From the NCBI GenBank assembly GCA_016711265.1, contig JADJTI010000006.1:310001-374000 (forward strand): 64,000 nt of DNA. Direction: 5' to 3'. The position numbers and the translations under genes were made by a program. The notes under the pieces were generated by a model. It made no database searches, was not told where the DNA came from, and saw nothing but the letters and a program-made list of their open reading frames with translations. Shown here one piece after another: positions 1 to 6,451 of the stretch. The stretch comes from Austwickia sp. (GTDB taxonomy: Bacteria; Actinomycetota; Actinomycetes; Actinomycetales; Dermatophilaceae). Within the stretch, counting starts at the first letter, position 1. The number at the start of each line of letters is the position of its first letter.

Positions 1-693
1 CACCCCGAAGACGTGCACGGCCGGCCACTTGTCGACGTTGCCCAGGACCAGTGGGACCTCGTTCTTGGCCTTGGCGGTGGCCAGCGCGGCGGTGAAGTCA
101 GCCCAGGTCTTCGGCATCGGCACCCCGAGGGCGGCGAGCTTCTTGGTGTTCACGTAGACGCCGACGACTTCGCCCACCTGGGGCAAGCCGTAGAGGTTGC
201 CCTCGCCGAAGACCTTGCCGTCCTCGCTGTAGGAGGTGACGGCGCGGATTGAGGCGGGGTAGCGCTTGTCCCAGCCGTACGCCTGCATCCACGGGTCCAG
301 GGCGACCAGTTGCTTCTTGGCCACGTAGCTGCCCATGTCGGCCCGGGTGTTGTTGATCTGTACGACGTCCGGCGCGTTGGCCCCGGACAGCCCGAGCCGG
401 ACCGTCTTGACCAGGTCGTCGAACGACTTGCTGGTCCGTTTGATGGTGATGTTGGGGTATTTGGCCTGGAACTGCGCGTTCAGGCGATCCACCTGGGCTT
501 TCCCACCGCCACGGACCTCTTGATCCCACACCGTCAGGGTGACCTGCCCCATGCCCGCAGGGTCGGTCTTGACCCCGGAGGGTGCGGCGCTCGTGCCCGC
601 GGGGGCGTTCGGTGCGCTACCCGGTGCGCAGGCGGTCACCGCGAACAGCGTCGTCGCCGCGCAGGCGACGACGACCGTGACATGCCGTTTCAT
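1..693 (-). CDS. Sugar ABC transporter substrate-binding lipoprotein (C-terminus outside window)
   Basis: About 231 residues are visible, reading off the left edge, so the C-terminal half is missing. The start is ATG at 693 with a good ribosome site (AAGGAG) about 8 bases before it. The N-terminus has a basic pair, a hydrophobic stretch and a lipobox-like LFAVTAC, then a low-complexity A/P/S/G linker, as in secreted binding lipoproteins. The body follows the family 1 extracellular solute-binding fold: LTVWDQE, an NITIKRTSKSFDDL region, APDVVQINN and LVALDPWM. It should capture a sugar outside the membrane and pass it to an ABC permease not seen here. It lies downstream of a PfkB kinase on the same strand, which suggests one catabolic locus. 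The substrate is not readable. Confidence 0.88.
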   Translation of the reverse strand, partial: MKRHVTVVVACAATTLFAVTACAPGSAPNAPAGTSAAPSGVKTDPAGMGQVTLTVWDQEVRGGGKAQVDRLNAQFQAKYPNITIKRTSKSFDDLVKTVRLGLSGANAPDVVQINNTRADMGSYVAKKQLVALDPWMQAYGWDKRYPASIRAVTSYSEDGKVFGEGNLYGLPQVGEVVGVYVNTKKLAALGVPMPKTWADFTAALATAKAKNEVPLVLGNVDKWPAVHVFGV

Positions 694-755
694 CAGATGG
701 CTCTCCTTAGGCCGGCGGGGTGCGGCAGGTCTCCCGCTGCCGCATCGGGTCGTGA

Positions 756-1853
756 TCAGGCATCCGAGAGCCTGGCGATGGTGGCAGCGGCTCGGTGCAC
801 CGCGCCCTGCGGAATGTCGGGGACGATCTCCTGGAGGAAGGCGTACCGGCGTTGCAGCGAGGTGCGGTAGGCATCCTGGATCCCCGATCCGTCACGCACC
901 TCGTGCCACCAGTGGGCGATGTCCCCCCAGCCGGGCGCGGCCAGCGAGCCGCCCACCTCTTGCACGGCCAGCGCCGAGCAGAGCGCGGCGAAGGCCAGCC
1001 GCTGGGGCAGCGGCCACTGCGCGAGCGTGCCGAGGGCCATGGCTGCGGTGAACACGTCCCCGGCCCCCGTGGGGTCGATCGCTGCCACCCGCAACGCCGG
1101 GACGTGCGCCTCCTCCCCGGTCATCGCGTCGATGGCCAGGGCCCCGAACTGGCCGTTGGTCACGACCGCAAGGGGCACCCGGTCGGCGAGGGCGTACAGG
1201 GCGTCCTGGGGGGTCGGGGTGCGGGTGTAGGCCATCGCTTCGAGGGCGTTGGGGAGGAAGGCGTGGCAGAGCGCCAGCTGCTCGAGAACGCCGGCGTCCC
1301 AGGTGCCGGTGGCATCGAATCCGACATCGGCGAAGACGAGGGAACCGTCGGCGCGGGCCTGCGCAGCCCAGGTGTCGGCCAGCGGTACGCCGGGATGCAG
1401 TTCGGTCAGCACGGCGCGGCTGCGAGGCGGTCGCCCGATCATCTCGGTGGCACATTCAGGTGCATCGTGACCGTGGGTCACCATGCTGCGGTCGTGATCC
1501 ACGGCGATGGAGACGGTCACCGGGGAGTGCCATCCGGCGTACCGCCGGGAACGACTCAAGTCCACGTTCTCTTGTTCGGCCAGGGTGCGCCAGCAGAATT
1601 CGCCGTAATCGTCATCACCGAAGGCCGCGCCCAGCGAGGTACGCAGGCCCAGCCGGGACGACGCAACGGCGAGGTTGGCGATGCCCCCCGGGCAGGAACC
1701 CATTCCGTCGGCCCAGACTTCCTCGCCGCCGCGGGGCATGGCGCCCAACCCCGTGAAGATGATGTCGAGAAAGACGATCCCCTGCAAGAAGACGTCGAAT
1801 TCCGGCGCCTGCGGGCTGCGCAGGTGCTCAAGAGGGTCGAAGGCGGAAGCCAC
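756..1853 (-). CDS. PfkB-family carbohydrate kinase
   Basis: 365 residues, somewhat longer than the usual 300-330 of the family. The N-terminal glycine motif (GGIANLAVASSRLG) and the C-terminal PfkB signature DPTGAGDVFTAAMALG, holding the catalytic aspartate and anion hole, are both present, so the enzyme should be active. It would transfer phosphate from ATP to a sugar or sugar-like compound in the cytoplasm. It is transcribed towards the binding-protein gene (63 bases apart) and away from the DeoR gene, with which it shares a promoter region. An ABC importer, a kinase and a GH4 enzyme together suggest the sugar enters unphosphorylated and is phosphorylated inside. The exact substrate is unknown. 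Confidence 0.87.
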   Translation of the reverse strand: MASAFDPLEHLRSPQAPEFDVFLQGIVFLDIIFTGLGAMPRGGEEVWADGMGSCPGGIANLAVASSRLGLRTSLGAAFGDDDYGEFCWRTLAEQENVDLSRSRRYAGWHSPVTVSIAVDHDRSMVTHGHDAPECATEMIGRPPRSRAVLTELHPGVPLADTWAAQARADGSLVFADVGFDATGTWDAGVLEQLALCHAFLPNALEAMAYTRTPTPQDALYALADRVPLAVVTNGQFGALAIDAMTGEEAHVPALRVAAIDPTGAGDVFTAAMALGTLAQWPLPQRLAFAALCSALAVQEVGGSLAAPGWGDIAHWWHEVRDGSGIQDAYRTSLQRRYAFLQEIVPDIPQGAVHRAAATIARLSDA

Positions 1854-1916
1854 ATCCCATGGTGCCCACGGCGCTCTGCACGTTTCAAGTCAAACCCGTC
1901 CATTCATTGCGCGGTT

Positions 1917-1934
1917 ATGCGCTGAATTGCGCAT
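1917..1934. promoter_or_regulatory. Inverted repeat, probable operator of the DeoR regulator
   Basis: ATGCGC, six bases, GCGCAT: a perfect 6-bp inverted repeat in the gap between the divergent kinase and regulator genes. A weak promoter for the regulator follows (TTGTTC at 1937, TTATCG at 1962). The placement fits a repressor site controlling both directions. It is inferred from symmetry and position only. Confidence 0.45.
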
Positions 1935-1974
1935 ATTTGTTCACTTCAGCACAGGCCTGGGTTATCGTGACGGC

Positions 1975-2739
1975 GTGAAGCCTCTCCGGGACGCCGAAAT
2001 TCTCCGGCGCATCCGGCTCGACCGGGTGGTGAGCGTCGAGGAGCTCGCCCGGGAGCTGGCGGTCAGCCAGGCCACCATCCGCCGCGACCTGCACCGCCTG
2101 GAACGCATCGGCGCTCTGGTCAGGGTGCATGGCGGAGCGGCCGTGGCGATGGGGGACGGCGCTGTCGAGGGTGATTTCCCCTTCGATGACGTGGCCGCCG
2201 TCAATCGAGCGGACAAGGAGGCGATCGCGGCACGGGCCGTGCAGCTGATCCGCGACGGCGACGTGGTGCTGCTCGACATCGGTACGACGACCGTGCTGCT
2301 CGCGCGCCGCCTCCGGGGACGCCGGGTGACGGTGGTGACCTCGAGTCTTGCGGTCCTGGACGAGTTGCGCGACGACCAGGCCGTGGAGCTCATCCTGCTG
2401 GGCGGGCTGCTCCGGCGTACCTATCACTGCCTGGGGGGCAGCCTCACCGAGGACTGCCTGCGTCAGGTGCGGGCCCGGTGGGCCTTCCTGGGCACGTCGG
2501 GCGTGGCCCCGGACGCGGCGATCCTGGACACCACGATGGACCAGGTGCCCGTGAAGCGGGGCATGATCAAGGCCGCGGACCAGGTCGTTGTTCTGGCGGA
2601 CCGACACAAGCTGCCCGGTCATGGCACCCTGCGGGTGTGCGAAGGCTCGGCCATCGACCATCTGATCACCAATAGGGGCGCGAACGCCGCCATCGTGGAC
2701 GCCTGCCTCGCCCACGGCACGGAGGTTCTGCTGACATGA
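1975..2739 (+). CDS. DeoR-family sugar regulator
   Basis: 254 residues. The N-terminus has the DeoR helix-turn-helix (RDAEILRRIRL, VSVEELARELAVSQATIRRDLHRLE) and the rest is the DeoR sensor domain, with the ligand-binding signature LDIGTTTVLLARRL and the later KRGMIKAADQVVVLAD motif. The start is taken as GTG 1975 because homology begins at KPLRDAEIL; the open frame runs further upstream but reads through the intergenic operator. No Shine-Dalgarno precedes the GTG and a -10-like TTATCG sits 7 bases before it, so the message may be leaderless. It overlaps the GH4 gene by four bases (ATGA) and is likely co-transcribed. It probably represses the kinase/transporter genes until a phosphorylated sugar binds. 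Confidence 0.87.
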   Translation: MKPLRDAEILRRIRLDRVVSVEELARELAVSQATIRRDLHRLERIGALVRVHGGAAVAMGDGAVEGDFPFDDVAAVNRADKEAIAARAVQLIRDGDVVLLDIGTTTVLLARRLRGRRVTVVTSSLAVLDELRDDQAVELILLGGLLRRTYHCLGGSLTEDCLRQVRARWAFLGTSGVAPDAAILDTTMDQVPVKRGMIKAADQVVVLADRHKLPGHGTLRVCEGSAIDHLITNRGANAAIVDACLAHGTEVLLT

Positions 2740-4100
2740 AACTTGCCCTACTGGGTGGCGGCGGTTTCCGCGTGCCCTTGGTGTACGGCGCCCTGCTGGG
2801 CGACCGCCATGAGCGGCGCGTCGACGAGGTGGCCCTGTTCGATACCGACGCGGGGCGCCTGGCGAGCATGGGGCAGGTGCTGACCCAGATGGCTGCCGAA
2901 CGCGGGACGGGTGCCGACCAGCTCGAGCCGCCGGGGATCACCGTCACCACCGACCTCGACCAGGCGCTCGAGGGTGCCGATGTCGTCTTCTCCGCCATCC
3001 GTGTCGGTGGCCTGGTCGGCCGGACCTGCGATGAGCGGGTGGCCCTCGACCACGGCTTGCTCGGCCAGGAGACCACCGGGCCCGGGGGCCTGGCCTACGG
3101 GCTGCGCACCCTTCCCGTCGCTGAGTTCATCGCCGAACGGGTCGCCGCCGTGGCACCGCAGGCGTGGTTCATCAATTTCACCAACCCGGCCGGGATGATC
3201 ACCCAGGCCATGCAGGGCGTGCTCGGCGACCGCGTGATCGGCATCTGCGACTCCCCGATCGGCCTGGGCCGTCGAGCGGCGGCCGCGGTCGGCGTGCCGT
3301 GGTCACGGTGCGAGGTCGACTACGTGGGGCTGAACCACCTCGGATGGTTGCGCGGCCTTCGCCATGACGGCCAGGACCTGATGCCGACCCTGCTGGCCTC
3401 ACCGGCGGCGTTGCGGACCACCGAGGAGGGCCGGCTGTTCGGCCCCGAGTGGGTGCAGAGCATCGGGGCACTGCCGAACGAGTACTTGTACTACTACTAC
3501 TACACCCGGGATGCCATCGCGGCCATCCGTGGTGCGACCCGGACCCGCGGAGAGTACCTGCTGGAGCAGCAGCAACGGTTCTACGACGACGTACGGGCCC
3601 GGCCGCGCGAAGCGTGGTCCCTGTGGCGAGCGGCCTGCGCCGACCGCGAGGCGACGTACATGGCCGAAACCCGCGGCAACCAGGAGTCCCGGGATGAGAG
3701 CGATCTCGGCAGCGGAGGCTATGAGGGGGTGGCGCTCGCGATCATGGCCGCGATCTCCCGAGGCGAGCCGGCGACCTTGATCCTGAACGTCCGCAACGCC
3801 GGCAGCGTGCCCGGACTGCCCGAGGATGCGGTGGTCGAGACCGTGTGCACGGTGAACGCCGACGGGCCGACCCCGGTCCCCGCCAGTCCCCTGACCGGAC
3901 ACATGCTGGGGTTGGCCACCCAGGTCAAGTCCGTCGAAGAACTCCTTATCGCTGCGGTCCGCGAACGCTCGCGGGACCGTGCGGTGGCGGCGTTCGCGCT
4001 CCACCCGCTGGTGGATTCCGTGAACGTGGCCCGGGACCTGCTCCGCGCCTACGAGCGCCGCATCCCCGAGGTGGGCGCGGTGTTTGGTGGGACCGGCTGA
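2736..4100 (+). CDS. Glycoside hydrolase family 4, 6-phospho-beta-glucosidase type
   Basis: 454 residues, full length for GH4. An N-terminal Rossmann fold (LALLGGGGFRVPLVYGAL) binds NAD. FTNPAGMITQAM, GICDSPIG and GLNHLGWLRG are the family's metal and catalytic-region motifs, including the cysteine that ligates Mn2+. GQETTGPGGLAYGLRTLPV resembles 6-phospho-beta-glucosidases rather than MelA-type galactosidases. GH4 enzymes cleave by NAD-dependent oxidation/elimination. The gene starts inside the DeoR stop codon, so the two are coupled. Having a GH4 phospho-glycosidase beside an ABC binding protein and a PfkB kinase, with no PTS gene in view, is unusual because these substrates are normally made by PTS uptake. 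Confidence 0.87.
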   Translation: MKLALLGGGGFRVPLVYGALLGDRHERRVDEVALFDTDAGRLASMGQVLTQMAAERGTGADQLEPPGITVTTDLDQALEGADVVFSAIRVGGLVGRTCDERVALDHGLLGQETTGPGGLAYGLRTLPVAEFIAERVAAVAPQAWFINFTNPAGMITQAMQGVLGDRVIGICDSPIGLGRRAAAAVGVPWSRCEVDYVGLNHLGWLRGLRHDGQDLMPTLLASPAALRTTEEGRLFGPEWVQSIGALPNEYLYYYYYTRDAIAAIRGATRTRGEYLLEQQQRFYDDVRARPREAWSLWRAACADREATYMAETRGNQESRDESDLGSGGYEGVALAIMAAISRGEPATLILNVRNAGSVPGLPEDAVVETVCTVNADGPTPVPASPLTGHMLGLATQVKSVEELLIAAVRERSRDRAVAAFALHPLVDSVNVARDLLRAYERRIPEVGAVFGGTG

Positions 4101-4181
4101 TCTGCAGGCCGCCGGTCCTGAGGTGGGGATGATCGGGAGAGCCAGCGTCCGCAGCGGTGGAGACGTCACAGACCACACGAC

Positions 4182-4200
4182 AGGCCGCCCTGGGCGGCCT
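4182..4200. terminator. Hairpin between GH4 gene and tRNA-Ala
   Basis: AGGCCGCCC and GGGCGGCCT form a near-perfect stem with almost no loop, 6 bases past the 3' end of the minus-strand tRNA and 82 bases past the GH4 stop. Position suggests a two-way terminator; there is no clear T-tract. Confidence 0.5.
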
Positions 4201-4205
4201 CACGG

Positions 4206-4278
4206 TGGAGAAGACGGGACTCGAACCCGCAACCCCCGCCTTGCAAAAGCGGTGCGCTACCAATTGCGCCACTTCCCC
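4206..4278 (-). tRNA. tRNA-Ala (anticodon TGC)
   Basis: 73 bases fold as a standard tRNA. The acceptor stem is GGGGAAG with CTTCTCC, which gives the G3:U70 pair that identifies alanine tRNAs, and the discriminator is A. The anticodon loop CTTTTGCAAGG holds TGC and the T-arm carries GGTTCGAGTCC. CCA is not encoded. It is in the position downstream of gyrA where actinobacteria commonly keep tRNA-Ile and tRNA-Ala. Confidence 0.97.
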
Positions 4279-4401
4279 TGGGTGAGCCGTTCGTACGATC
4301 GATCAGCGTCGATCACAGCTCACGGTGGGCCCCGTCGGGACCCCACGAGAATACCCGACCACGGGTGTGCCGCCGTCCAGCCAGTTCCAGCCGGCGCCGC
4401 T

Positions 4402-4560
4402 CTAGTGAATGACGCCCGAGGGCGGTTCGCCGGCCGGCGCCGGAGCGGGCCCGGTGACCTCGGCCCACAGATCCTGTTCCGCCTGCTGGGCGCGCATCTT
4501 CTGCTGCACCGCAACAGCGCCGGCTGCCGCGGCAGCCACCAGAACGATCAACCTCTTCAT
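4402..4560 (-). CDS. Small DLW-39 family peptide
   Basis: 52 residues. One hydrophobic N-terminal segment (LIVLVAAAAAGAVAV) is followed by a charged QQKMRAQQAEQDLWAEVT stretch with the DLW motif and a Pro/Ala-rich tail. Actinobacterial DLW-39 peptides have this shape and occur close to gyrA and the Ile/Ala tRNAs, as here. Start ATG 4560 has an AAAGGTAG ribosome site about 7 bases before it. It is probably a single-pass membrane peptide; its function is not known to me. Confidence 0.7.
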   Translation of the reverse strand: MKRLIVLVAAAAAGAVAVQQKMRAQQAEQDLWAEVTGPAPAPAGEPPSGVIH

Positions 4561-4663
4561 CGGACGCTACCTTTACTCGACCAGGTCATCGGGACCACGC
4601 TACCCGCTGGACCAGCAGGTGGCACGCGCCAGCGCGCCCGAGGTCCCGCTCGACCCTGGGAGT

Positions 4664-4694
4664 GGACCTACGGACCCACGCTGTCCGTAGGTCC
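4664..4694. repeat. 12-bp perfect inverted repeat
   Basis: GGACCTACGGAC and GTCCGTAGGTCC are separated by 7 bases, upstream of the DLW-39 gene and next to IS remnants. It could be a terminator or an operator. There is no T-run, so I leave the role open. Confidence 0.45.
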
Positions 4695-4753
4695 GTAGCC
4701 CGCGACGTCCTGAAACCAGCACCCCGTCGGGACGACAGTGTGTGCGTTCACGA

Positions 4754-4860
4754 CATCGTTGACGGTGTGGGCGCGCAGGATCGGACATGGCCGCCCCACG
4801 AGAGAACCACGTGATCGTCCGCTACGTCATCGATCAGCAGCACAGCCTCGCTGAGGCCGC
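4754..4860 (+). pseudogene. IS481-type transposase 5' end, copy 1 (truncated)
   Basis: About 107 bp nearly identical to 5387-5494. From ATG 4787 it encodes MAAPRENHVIVRYVIDQ and then QHSLAEAA, the start of an IS481-family transposase just before its helix-turn-helix. The match to copy 2 stops abruptly at 4860. It is a broken left end and makes no functional protein. Confidence 0.6.
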
Positions 4861-4877
4861 CGCCCGGCCGGTGCCAC

Positions 4878-4996
4878 CGAAACATCGATTCCGCACCATG
4901 TGCGCCGCCGAAACGTCACTCTGGTGTTGTTCGCGTTGACGATTCGGTGCCCAACTGACGCTTCGGCGCTAGAAATGGTGCGGAATTGACGTTTCG
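4878..4996. repeat. 119-bp foldback element with CGAAACGTCA-like iterations
   Basis: The outer arms (4878-4899 and 4975-4996) are 22-bp inverted repeats with two mismatches. Inside are further variants of the same motif, for example CGAAACGTCAC near 4909 and, inverted, GTTGACGATTCG and CTGACGCTTCG near 4935-4965. The alternating motif looks like paired transposase-binding ends or a small non-autonomous element. No coding potential is seen. Confidence 0.55.
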
Positions 4997-5386
4997 TGAG
5001 AGTCGGGTCGTTCAAGGCTCAGAAAGACCCGTCGGTCCGGACCGTGACAACCACCGAAGGCACTCGGACGCTGGTCGGGCAGCAAGTCCAGGTCAGCGGA
5101 TCTGAGGGGCCCGAAACGAGGGACACAAGGGCACCGAGGCTGTCTGTTCCTCCTCCCGAGGGTGTCCGTCGGGCCGGGCTCCGAGCCATTGCAACAAGCG
5201 CGTCTGAGCTGGTCGGGGTGACAGTGGGCGAGTTCACCACATCGTTGACAACGTTGACAACGCTGACGTGGGGACTCCTGAAGGTTCGGCTATCAGCCGT
5301 GATCATTGACTGGCGAGTCGGGTCATGGCTGACAGATCCGTGGCGGTGATCGTTGACGGCGCTGATCGTTGACCGATGAGTCGCGT
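4997..5386. other. Non-coding stretch between IS remnants
   Basis: No credible gene; the open frames here lack ribosome sites and recognisable content. Several copies of an (A/C)GTTGAC word occur (about 5235-5400), the same word seen at the IS481-type ends on both sides, so this is probably degraded insertion-sequence DNA. Confidence 0.5.
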
Positions 5387-5660
5387 CATCGTTGACGGTG
5401 TGGGCGCGCAGGGTCGGACATGGCCTCCCGCGAGAGAACCACGTGATCGTCCGCTACGTCATCGATCAACAGCACAGCCTCGCTGAGGCCGCCCGCTTCG
5501 GGGTCTCCCGTCAGGGGATCCACGTACTCATCCAGCGCTACCTCGCCGACCACCACGGCCGGGATCGCGCCGCGCTCCAAGGCCCCCGCTCGTCGTCCCG
5601 GCGTCATCCCGGCCGCGGTGGTCGAGCGGGTGGAAGCACCACACCAAGAACGTTGACTCC
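5387..5660 (+). pseudogene. IS481-type transposase fragment, copy 2
   Basis: It starts with the same 107 bp as copy 1 and continues through the helix-turn-helix (LAEAARFGVSRQGIHVLIQRYLADHHGRD) before the frame degenerates. One C appears to be missing near 5429, shifting the start codon out of frame. The DDE catalytic domain is absent. An internal deletion of an IS481 element is the simplest reading. Confidence 0.6.
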
Positions 5661-5744
5661 CTGAGTCGCGACATCCACGCCATCACCGTGAACCCACGCA
5701 CAAAACCTGAGTCGCGACACCCTGTCGTGGATGTCGCGACTCAG
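5661..5744. repeat. 19-bp inverted repeat beside tRNA-Ile
   Basis: CTGAGTCGCGACATCCACG (5661-5679) is repeated exactly in inverse at 5726-5744, and a third partial copy (CTGAGTCGCGACA) lies at 5706. The pair looks like the end of the IS481 remnant and could also end transcription of the adjacent minus-strand tRNA-Ile, whose 3' end is 9 bases away. Confidence 0.55.
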
Positions 5745-5752
5745 GACACCGG

Positions 5753-5826
5753 TGGGCCTAACAGGACTTGAACCTGTGGCCTCTTCCTTATCAGGGAAGC
5801 GCTCTAACCGTCTGAGCTATAGGCCC
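5753..5826 (-). tRNA. tRNA-Ile (anticodon GAT)
   Basis: 74 bases with the acceptor pair GGGCCTA / TAGGCCC and discriminator A. The D-arm is AGCTCAGACGGTTAGAGC, the anticodon loop CTGATAA reads GAT, and the T-arm is AGGTTCAAGTCCT. CCA is not encoded. It sits downstream of gyrA and DUF3566 on the same strand, as in other actinobacteria. Confidence 0.97.
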
Positions 5827-5944
5827 CCGCCATGCCCGCCGCCTGCCCAGATGAGCTGGAGCTGCGGCGTTGGCACGGTGTCATACACTAGCGCACCCGC
5901 CGGACCGACTCCACTTCGGCGTGTCGGCGCCGGCCTCGTGCACC

Positions 5945-6451
5945 TCAGTCATCGGAGAGGGTGAACGACAGGCCGCCCACGAGGGCAGCGCACAGGTTGT
6001 AGATGAACGCCATCAGAGTGGCCATCGAGGTCATCAGGATGACGTTCACGAAACCGAACACCACCGACAGGGAGACCACGCGTCCGAAGGCCATGTACTC
6101 GGCCACGCTCAGTCGCTGTCCGCTGGCCCCGGTGGGGAACTCGTTCAGGGCGTCGTTGATCGCCGAGAAGACCCCCATCCCGTTGAGCATCATCCAGATG
6201 ACGGCCATCACCACGACGCCGGCGATCCCCAGGGCAACGGAGAGCAGGAACGCGATCTTCATCACCGACAGCGGATTGACCCTGGTCAGGGTCAACCGCA
6301 CCCGTCGGGGTTCGCCCTCGCGGTCTTCCACCTCGCGGCTCATCTCCACGGTCCGGCTCGCCGCGGAATCGGACCCGCCCTCTGGTGCGGCGCGCCGGGC
6401 CGAGGTCCGCGCCGCCGAACTGCTCTGGGCTTGACCGCCTGTGGAGCTCAC
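5945..6451 (-). CDS. DUF3566 transmembrane protein
   Basis: 168 residues. A low-complexity Ser/Ala/Arg N-terminus of about 45 residues is followed by a conserved block (VRLTLTRVNPLSVMKIAFLLS), a first membrane helix (LSVALGIAGVVVMAVIWMML) and a second hydrophobic segment (LMTSMATLMAFIYNLCAALVGG). This is the DUF3566 architecture. The gene follows gyrA with a 4-base ATGA overlap, so it is the last gene of the gyrase operon. In mycobacteria the gene in this position encodes a small membrane protein; I do not assign a molecular function. Confidence 0.85.
   Translation of the reverse strand: MSSTGGQAQSSSAARTSARRAAPEGGSDSAASRTVEMSREVEDREGEPRRVRLTLTRVNPLSVMKIAFLLSVALGIAGVVVMAVIWMMLNGMGVFSAINDALNEFPTGASGQRLSVAEYMAFGRVVSLSVVFGFVNVILMTSMATLMAFIYNLCAALVGGLSFTLSDD

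Noticed and set aside
310..1051. Long plus-strand open frames over the binding-protein and kinase genes
   Set aside because: They are antisense shadows of minus-strand genes with clear domains; high GC makes long spurious frames common here.
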